64,000 nucleotides of DNA, from assembly GCF_042677945.1 (NCBI RefSeq), contig NZ_JBHUDN010000006.1; one strand, written 5' to 3'. This DNA is from Haloplanus litoreus (GTDB lineage: Archaea; Halobacteriota; Halobacteria; Halobacteriales; Haloferacaceae). The notes beneath the pieces were generated by a model. The model searched no databases, had not been told where the DNA came from, and was given only the letters and a program-made list of their open reading frames with translations. A program made the position numbers and the translations under genes. The first letter of the stretch is position 1; each line of letters starts with the position of its first letter. Shown here piece after piece: positions 59,093-64,000 of this stretch.

Positions 59093-59338
59093 GTGCCACA
59101 GCGCGTCGAGCGAACCGATCCGGACGGCGTCGACTTCGGTTGGGTGATGCAGGTGACGTTCGTTACGACCATCGTCGCCGGCGCGCCCCTCGTTGCGGCG
59201 CTCTCGACGACGACGACGCTCCCGACGTGGGGCGCCCGCGCCGCCTTCGCCGTCCGGGTGGGCGCGCTCGTCTGGTTCCTCACCGCGATTGCCGCCTACG
59301 TGTATGCGCGTCGCCGGGTGGAAAGCGAGGTCGAGTGA
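59093..59338 (+). CDS. small two-helix membrane protein, DUF5822-like
   Basis: An 81-residue protein, MPQRVERTDPDGVDFGWVMQ at the start, with two membrane helices: VTFVTTIVAGAPLVAALSTT and AFAVRVGALVWFLTAIAAYV. The start codon is GTG. I associate the pattern (DPDGVDFGWVMQ...W-G-A-R-A) with haloarchaeal DUF5822, function unknown. It follows the hydrolase gene closely in the same direction and could share its transcript. Confidence 0.72.
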   Translation: MPQRVERTDPDGVDFGWVMQVTFVTTIVAGAPLVAALSTTTTLPTWGARAAFAVRVGALVWFLTAIAAYVYARRRVESEVE

Positions 59339-59423
59339 CCGACGGGATCGAGAGCCGACGGTCGGACGGGGCGATCCGGCCATAGCCGGAAGCTCTTTGC
59401 CACGTACGCGACACCTCAACGGT

Positions 59424-60272
59424 ATGATCGACGAGACCATCGAGGAGATTCGTCGGATGCAGACTCACAGTTCGTCGGTGATCGCGGTCAAGGCCACCAC
59501 TGCACTCGGGGAACTCCTCGACAGGGACTACCAGAACGTCGAAGCCTACGAGCGCGACCTGGAACGCAACGCTGGGGCGCTCCGTCGGGCCAACTCCTCT
59601 CACGCCTCCCTCCACAAGGCGATGCGGGAGGTGGTCGACGGCGTTCTCGGGGAGACCGACACCGTCGAGGCCGCCAAGGACCGGACCCAAGAGGTGATCG
59701 ACCGGATCACCGAGCGGATCGAGACGGGCAAACACCGAGCGGCCGCCCGCGCTTCGACGACTTTCGAGGACGGCGAGTCTTTCCTCACCCACGACTTCTC
59801 CACGACGGTCCTGGAGGCAGTCGAGGTGGCGGCGGCCGAGGGCCGTCACCTCACCGCCTACGTCACCGAGGCGCGGCCGCGGTACCTGGGTCGCAAGACC
59901 GCTCGCCGCCTCGCCGAGATGGACCGCGTCGACACCCACCTGCTCGTCGACAGCGCGGCGGGGCACATGCTCGACCGCTGTGACCGCGTCGTCGTCGGCA
60001 TGACCTGCATCGTCGGCGACACGCTCTACAACCGCGTCGGCACGTTCCCCCTCGTCGCCGCCGCGAACGTCGCCGACGTCCCCGTCGTCGTCGTCGGCTC
60101 GGAGTCGAAGATCATCGAGAGCGACTTCGTCTTCGAAAACGAGGAGCGTGAACCCGCCGAGGTGATCCGCGAACCGGTCGTGGACGTTCAGATCGAGAAC
60201 CCCGCGTACGACGCGACGCCGCTAGATTTGATCGACAGCGTCGTGACCGATCAAGACGAGTTCAAACCCTAA
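59424..60272 (+). CDS. eIF2B-related protein (IF-2B/R15P isomerase-like)
   Basis: A 282-residue protein of the eIF2B alpha/beta/delta and 5-methylthioribose/ribose-1,5-bisphosphate isomerase superfamily. The N-terminal helices are MIDETIEEIRRMQTHSSSVI. The conserved Rossmann-like half has FLTHDFSTTVLEAVEVAAAE near residue 120, TAYVTEARPRYLGRKTARRL near 145 and DRVVVGMTCIVGDTLYNRVG near 192 (Asp and Asn of the active or ligand site). It could be a regulatory subunit-like protein or an isomerase of AMP/ribose metabolism. Overlaps the convergent GNAT gene by four bases. Confidence 0.8.
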   Translation: MIDETIEEIRRMQTHSSSVIAVKATTALGELLDRDYQNVEAYERDLERNAGALRRANSSHASLHKAMREVVDGVLGETDTVEAAKDRTQEVIDRITERIETGKHRAAARASTTFEDGESFLTHDFSTTVLEAVEVAAAEGRHLTAYVTEARPRYLGRKTARRLAEMDRVDTHLLVDSAAGHMLDRCDRVVVGMTCIVGDTLYNRVGTFPLVAAANVADVPVVVVGSESKIIESDFVFENEEREPAEVIREPVVDVQIENPAYDATPLDLIDSVVTDQDEFKP

Positions 60273-60745
60273 CGCCGGATCAACTCGGAGAGCCGGTCCC
60301 GAAGCCGTTCGTCGGGACCGAGACGGAGATAGTACGCGTCGCCGTTGTCCTCGTAGTAGTTGTCGATCCGCCGTTTGATCTCGAATCCGACGGATTCGTA
60401 GAAGTCGAGGGCCCGCTCGTTCGTCGCGCGGGCGTGACAGGTGACGGTTCGGTGTTCCTCGGCCACCTCCGCGACGAGTCGACGGCCGAACCCCTCGCCG
60501 CGGCGCTCGGGTGCGACGGCGAGAAAGAGGATGTATCCGTCGCGTCGGGCCGTGGCGAAGCCGACGAGTTCGTCGTCGAGGTAGAGGAGGTGGGTCGTCG
60601 CGCGTCGGTAGGCGTCCATGAAGAAGCGCTTGCGCTGTTTCAGCACGCCCTCGTTGCGGCGGATCCGCTCTTTGAGTTCCCAGGCCTCGGCGGCGTGGTC
60701 CGTCGACCCGGGACCATCGACACGTTTCTCGACGGTGACGCTCAC
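60269..60745 (-). CDS. GNAT-family N-acetyltransferase
   Basis: A 158-residue protein. The acetyl-CoA loop YILFLAVAPERRGEGFGRRL is near residues 78-97 with the motif R-R-G-E-G-F-G, preceded by LVGFATARRDG and followed by CHARATNERALDFYESVGFE. A protein or small-molecule amine is acetylated; ribosomal S18-like acetyltransferases are similar. The GTG at 60745 is chosen because TTATAA (60772-60777) sits 29 bases before it, and because the preceding residues do not look conserved. It overlaps the convergent eIF2B-like gene. Confidence 0.82.
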   Translation of the reverse strand: MSVTVEKRVDGPGSTDHAAEAWELKERIRRNEGVLKQRKRFFMDAYRRATTHLLYLDDELVGFATARRDGYILFLAVAPERRGEGFGRRLVAEVAEEHRTVTCHARATNERALDFYESVGFEIKRRIDNYYEDNGDAYYLRLGPDERLRDRLSELIRR

Positions 60746-60771
60746 TACACGGCCACTAGGACCGTCGGGTG

Positions 60772-60777
60772 TTATAA
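60772..60777 (-). promoter_or_regulatory. TATA box of the GNAT gene
   Basis: TTATAA centred 29 bases before the GTG at 60745, selecting that GTG over the longer frame starting at 60892. Confidence 0.55.
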
Positions 60778-60894
60778 CTTCACCGTCGCCGACATCCGTC
60801 GCCGGATTCGGCCCGGCGTCGGTGGCGCCGGAGGGAACCGTTTTGACGCAGCCGGTCCTCGATCCGACGACGGTCGACCCGTCGTGATCCACCG

Positions 60895-61305
60895 ATGAGC
60901 TACGAACTCCGCCCCCACACCGCCGACGTCGCCGTCGAGGCGGCCGAGGAGAGCCTCGGCGAGACGTTCGCCGCCGTCGCCGACGGCCTCGCAGCGGCCA
61001 CCTGCGACGAGATTCCCGACACCGGCGAGCGCTTCTCGCTCACCGTCCGCGCCGAGGGACTGGAGGCCCTCCTCTTCGACTATCTCGACCAACTGATCTA
61101 CGAACGCGACGTGCGTGGCGTCCTCCCCGTCGCCAACGAGGCAGTGGTCCGGGAGGACGGCGACGAGTGGGTGATCGAAGCGAGCGCCCGGGGTGTGCCC
61201 TTCTCGGAGATCAGTGCCCGCGACGTGAAGGCGGTGACCTACTCCGAGATGCGCGTCGAACGGACGGACGGAGAGTGGGAGGCGTACGTCGTCCTCGACG
61301 TGTAG
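60895..61305 (+). CDS. archease
   Basis: A 136-residue protein, MSYELRPHTADVAVEAAEES at the start with the conserved HTADV, then GLEALLFDYLDQLIYERDVR near residue 60 and the C-terminal RDVKAVTYSEMRVERTDGEW. Archease activates the RNA ligase RtcB by promoting its guanylylation and multiple turnover. The Asp and His metal ligands (Asp of HTAD, Asp at the final VLDV) are retained. rtcB starts only 35 bases downstream, so the two form an operon, as often seen. Confidence 0.93.
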   Translation: MSYELRPHTADVAVEAAEESLGETFAAVADGLAAATCDEIPDTGERFSLTVRAEGLEALLFDYLDQLIYERDVRGVLPVANEAVVREDGDEWVIEASARGVPFSEISARDVKAVTYSEMRVERTDGEWEAYVVLDV

Positions 61306-61340
61306 TAACGTATTCCCGCGTCGATCCCCTCGGTTCAGCC

Positions 61341-62801
61341 ATGACTACACGCGAGTTCGACGGTATCACCCTCGAGCGCGTTCGGGAGCACGTCTGGGAG
61401 ATTCCGCGCGAGGGCGACATGCGCGTCCCGGCGCGGGTGCTCGCGAGCGACCGCCTCCTCGAACAGATCGGCGACGACAAGACGCTCCAGCAGCTCAAGA
61501 ACGCGACCCACCTGCCCGGCATCACCGACCACGCCATCTGCATGCCGGACGGCCACCAGGGGTACGGCTTCCCCGTCGGCGGCGTCGGCGCGATGGACGC
61601 CGAGAGCGGCTGTATCTCTCCGGGTGCGGTCGGGTACGACATAAATTGCGGCGTGAGATTGATGAAAACAAATCTCACGTACGCCGACGTGCGGGGCCAC
61701 GAGGAGGAACTCGTCGAGGCCCTGTTCGCGAACGTTCCCTCGGGTCTGGGCGGCGGTGGCGTCGTCGAGGGCGATAGGGATACCGTGGAGGCAGTGCTGG
61801 AACGCGGCGTCGACTGGGCGCTCGAAGCGGGGTGGGCAGTGCCGGACGACCTGGAGCACTGCGAGGACGAGGGTTACCGGCCCGATGCCGACCCGAGCGC
61901 GGTCTCACAGAAGGCGAAGGACCGCGGGAAGAACCAACTGGGGAGTCTCGGGAGCGGCAACCACTTCCTCGAAGTCCAGCGGGTGACCGACGTGTACCGC
62001 GAGGACGTCGCCGACGCCTACGGCCTCGAACCGGATCGGATCGTCGTACTGATTCACTGTGGGAGCCGCGGACTCGGCCACCAGACCTGCACCGACTACC
62101 TCCGAAAGATCGAGAAACGCCACGGTGACCTGCTCGCCGACCTGCCCGATAAGGAACTCGCCGCCGCCCCCGCGGGGTCGGAACTCGCCGAGGAGTACTA
62201 CGGAGCGATGTGTGCCTGCATCAACTTCGCGTGGGTGAACCGCCAGTTGATCATGCACCGGGTGCGACAGGTGTTCGAGCGGGTCTTCGATCGCTCGTGG
62301 GAGGCGATGGACATGCACCTCCTCTACGACGTGGCCCACAACATCGCCAAAAAGGAGACACACGAAGTGCAAGGGGAAGAGCGCGAACTCTACGTCCACC
62401 GGAAAGGGGCGACTCGGGCGTTCCCGGCCGGCCACCCCGAGGTCCCATCCGCCTATCGCGACGTGGGCCAACCGATCATCATTCCGGGGAGTATGGGTGC
62501 GGGGAGCTACGTGCTCCGGGGGGGCGAGGCGTCCATGGACCTCACGTTCGGCTCGACGGCCCACGGCGCGGGCCGCGTCATGAGCCGAACCCAGGCCAAA
62601 CAGGAGTTCTGGGGCGAGACCGTCCAGAACGAGCTTCGCGATCAAGAACACGTCTACGTCAAGGCACAGAGCGGCGCGACGGTGGCCGAGGAGGCTCCCG
62701 GCGTCTACAAGGACGTCGACGAGGTGGTCCGCGTCTCCGACGAACTGGGCATCGGCGACAAGGTGGCGCGGATGTATCCGGTCTGTAACATCAAGGGTTG
62801 A
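61341..62801 (+). CDS. rtcB: RNA-splicing ligase RtcB
   Basis: A 486-residue enzyme that joins tRNA exon halves with 2',3'-cyclic phosphate ends, using GTP and Mn. Segments include TDHAICMPDGHQGYGFPVGG near 55, GAVGYDINCGVRLMKTNLTY near 90 (Asp-Asn-Cys metal site), NQLGSLGSGNHFLEVQRVTD near 195 and the guanylylated His in DLTFGSTAHGAGRVMSRTQA near 408. KVARMYPVCNIKG closes the protein. No intein is present, unlike some archaeal RtcB genes. ATG at 61341 gives the standard start. Confidence 0.95.
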   Translation: MTTREFDGITLERVREHVWEIPREGDMRVPARVLASDRLLEQIGDDKTLQQLKNATHLPGITDHAICMPDGHQGYGFPVGGVGAMDAESGCISPGAVGYDINCGVRLMKTNLTYADVRGHEEELVEALFANVPSGLGGGGVVEGDRDTVEAVLERGVDWALEAGWAVPDDLEHCEDEGYRPDADPSAVSQKAKDRGKNQLGSLGSGNHFLEVQRVTDVYREDVADAYGLEPDRIVVLIHCGSRGLGHQTCTDYLRKIEKRHGDLLADLPDKELAAAPAGSELAEEYYGAMCACINFAWVNRQLIMHRVRQVFERVFDRSWEAMDMHLLYDVAHNIAKKETHEVQGEERELYVHRKGATRAFPAGHPEVPSAYRDVGQPIIIPGSMGAGSYVLRGGEASMDLTFGSTAHGAGRVMSRTQAKQEFWGETVQNELRDQEHVYVKAQSGATVAEEAPGVYKDVDEVVRVSDELGIGDKVARMYPVCNIKG

Positions 62802-62962
62802 GACTCGCATCCGGTCGCGTCGTCGACATCGACCCGTTCCGCCTCCGTTCCGGAGTCGGCCACGCGCCGCGTATCGCCGCTGGAGCGTAGCGGACGCCGC
62901 CACCACGGTGCCGAGCGGAGTGAGGCCGACGGTCAGCACCCGCACCCACAAATGGCAAATAG

Positions 62963-62969
62963 TTAATAA
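62963..62969 (+). promoter_or_regulatory. TATA box of the MscS gene
   Basis: TTAATAA centred 29 bases before the ATG at 62995, which selects that ATG over the upstream GTG. Confidence 0.6.
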
Positions 62970-62994
62970 CATCTGCACGCAACCGATATGCCGT

Positions 62995-63876
62995 ATGTTA
63001 CCACTCCAACTGGGGCCCGGAATCGGGATGCAAGGACTCGTACCGGCACTCGTCGGGGCGGTTACGACCGTCGTGGTGTTCGTCGTCGCTTTCGTGGTCA
63101 TCTACCTGATCGGGAAGGCCGTCGTGCGTCGGGGGGTGCGGGGAGCGCTCGAACGCCGCGGATTCGACGAGACGCTCGTCGGTCTCGCGGTGAGTACGGC
63201 CGTCGCAGTCGCCGCCGTCCTCGCAATCGCACTGGCCGCGACCGTCGCCGGATTCGGCGTCGTCCTCGCCGCGTTCGCGACGCTCGCGGGTGCGCTCGCA
63301 CTCGCCGTCGGCTTCGCGGCCCAGGACCTCATCGCTAACTTCGTCGCCGGCGTCTTCATCATCCAGGACGAACCGTTTACCGTCGGCGACTGGATCGAAT
63401 GGGATGATGGGAGCGGCGTCGTCCGGGAGATCCACCTGCGCGTGACGAAACTGGACACGTTCGACAACCAGTTGGTCACCGTGCCGAACGCCGACCTGGC
63501 CAACGCGGCGGTGGTGAACAACGTGGCAAACGACCGGCGACGGATCGCGGCCGAGTTCGGCATCGGTTACGCGGACGACATCGAGCGAGCGCGGGCGGCC
63601 ATCGTCGAGGAGGCGGCGGCCATCGAGGGCGTCCTCGACGACCCCGAACCGTCGGCACCCGTCACGGGACTTGGCGACTCGGCGGTGGTCCTCTCCGGAC
63701 GGTGCTGGATCGATCCACGGAAACACGGCTACGGCGCCGTCCGCGCTCGCCTCCTCGAAGCGGTCAAGGGGCGCTTCGACGACGAGGGGATCGACATGCC
63801 GTACCCCACCACGGAACTCACTGGCGGCGTCGAGGTGACGGAGGTCGGTGGGGCCGAGGCAGCGACGGGCGACTGA
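62995..63876 (+). CDS. mechanosensitive ion channel, MscS family
   Basis: A 293-residue channel. Three membrane helices occur: VTTVVVFVVAFVVIYLIGKA, VGLAVSTAVAVAAVLAIALA, and the pore helix GVVLAAFATLAGALALAVGF followed by AAQDLIANFVAGVFIIQDEP. The MscS core then has FTVGDWIEWDDGSGVVREIH with LRVTKLDTFDNQLVTVPNAD, and a C-terminal alpha/beta domain. It opens under membrane tension to relieve osmotic stress, relevant to halophiles exposed to dilution. A clean TATA box and 29-base spacing fix the start. A related C-terminal fragment lies at 53913-54200. Confidence 0.93.
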   Translation: MLPLQLGPGIGMQGLVPALVGAVTTVVVFVVAFVVIYLIGKAVVRRGVRGALERRGFDETLVGLAVSTAVAVAAVLAIALAATVAGFGVVLAAFATLAGALALAVGFAAQDLIANFVAGVFIIQDEPFTVGDWIEWDDGSGVVREIHLRVTKLDTFDNQLVTVPNADLANAAVVNNVANDRRRIAAEFGIGYADDIERARAAIVEEAAAIEGVLDDPEPSAPVTGLGDSAVVLSGRCWIDPRKHGYGAVRARLLEAVKGRFDDEGIDMPYPTTELTGGVEVTEVGGAEAATGD

Positions 63877-63888
63877 GCGGCCCGTCGT

Positions 63889-64000
63889 TCACCGGCCGAG
63901 TCTGACGTACTCGCTCTCCGGACGCGCCTCGACCGCCTCCCCGTCCTCGAATCGGACGTAGCTCAGGTAGAACGGCTCCCCACAGCCGGACGCGTCGTCG
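63889..64000 (-). CDS. partial gene at the window edge, C-terminal end only
   Basis: The last about 36 codons of a protein continuing beyond the window: SGCGEPFYLSYVRFEDGEAV then EARPESEYVRLGR and stop. It appears to be a short strand-rich acidic tail. I do not recognise the family. It is convergent with the MscS gene, twelve bases apart. Confidence 0.6.
   Translation of the reverse strand, partial: DDASGCGEPFYLSYVRFEDGEAVEARPESEYVRLGR

Noticed and set aside
1..64000. CRISPR arrays, rRNA operons, insertion sequences, inteins
   Set aside because: No regularly spaced repeats, rRNA-like blocks, transposases or terminal repeats were seen; CDC48 and RtcB have no intein-like insert.

Overview
The window reads as chromosomal DNA of an extremely halophilic archaeon (class Halobacteria). 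The evidence is very high GC, Asp/Glu-rich proteins, TATA-like boxes 25-30 bases before start codons (leaderless transcripts), GTGA/ATGA overlaps between consecutive genes, and archaeal markers: TFB, TFS, NAC, CDC48 with a small partner, CetZ, Dph2, archease-RtcB, an archaeal-type 7S SRP RNA, and lipid and glycosylation genes. Order or genus cannot be fixed from the sequence; a Haloferacales-type genome is a guess. Five runs of N (506-570, 3084-3103, 27001-27006, 33433-33468, 54872-54903) all interrupt genes. In four of them the reading frame differs on the two sides, so those gap lengths are estimates and the genes are probably intact in the organism.

Layout. 1-10 kb: a VOC dioxygenase-like protein, a divergent FolD paralogue, small regulators and hypotheticals, then menE with methylmalonyl-CoA epimerase and the large methylmalonyl-CoA mutase subunit. 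10-24 kb: creatininase-family and TspO proteins, the NAC-TrmI pair, TFS, enoyl-CoA hydratase, a CopA copper ATPase with what looks like a decayed CopZ beside it, a Nudix hydrolase, an S10-like paralogue and an NhaC antiporter. 24-34 kb: an M20 amidohydrolase, geranylgeranyl reductase, phosphohexomutase, an Agl23-like membrane protein, TFB, and a sulfur gene group (TauE/SafE, a 49-aa membrane protein, two YeeE/YedE half-transporters, and a rhodanese/metallo-beta-lactamase protein). 34-40 kb: a type IV pilus-type ATPase with its double-length membrane partner, a methyltransferase and a thioredoxin-reductase-like flavoprotein.

40-42 kb is the most unusual stretch. tRNA-Gly(TCC) is followed by several partial copies of its own 3' end, then two paralogous four-cysteine microproteins (41 and 43 aa), then the SRP RNA gene. 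42-50 kb holds a NYN nuclease-like protein, a LOG-like protein, TrmO, a histidine kinase, Dph2 and CetZ. tRNA-Leu(CAA), at 50.2 kb, again has a displaced copy of its 3' end. 50-55 kb contains decayed material: a permease lacking its N-terminus and an MscS-like C-terminal fragment, next to an amidase and an MFS transporter. 55-64 kb is housekeeping: CDC48, an eIF2B-related protein, GNAT, archease-RtcB (tRNA splicing ligation) and an intact MscS channel.

A recurring 85-86 bp intergenic element begins on the TGA stop codon of the preceding gene (TGATACGG) and ends in the near-complement CCGTRTGA. It is seen at 7766-7850 and 13967-14052, with related copies at 3734-3905. I did not see rRNA, CRISPR arrays, intact insertion sequences or inteins.
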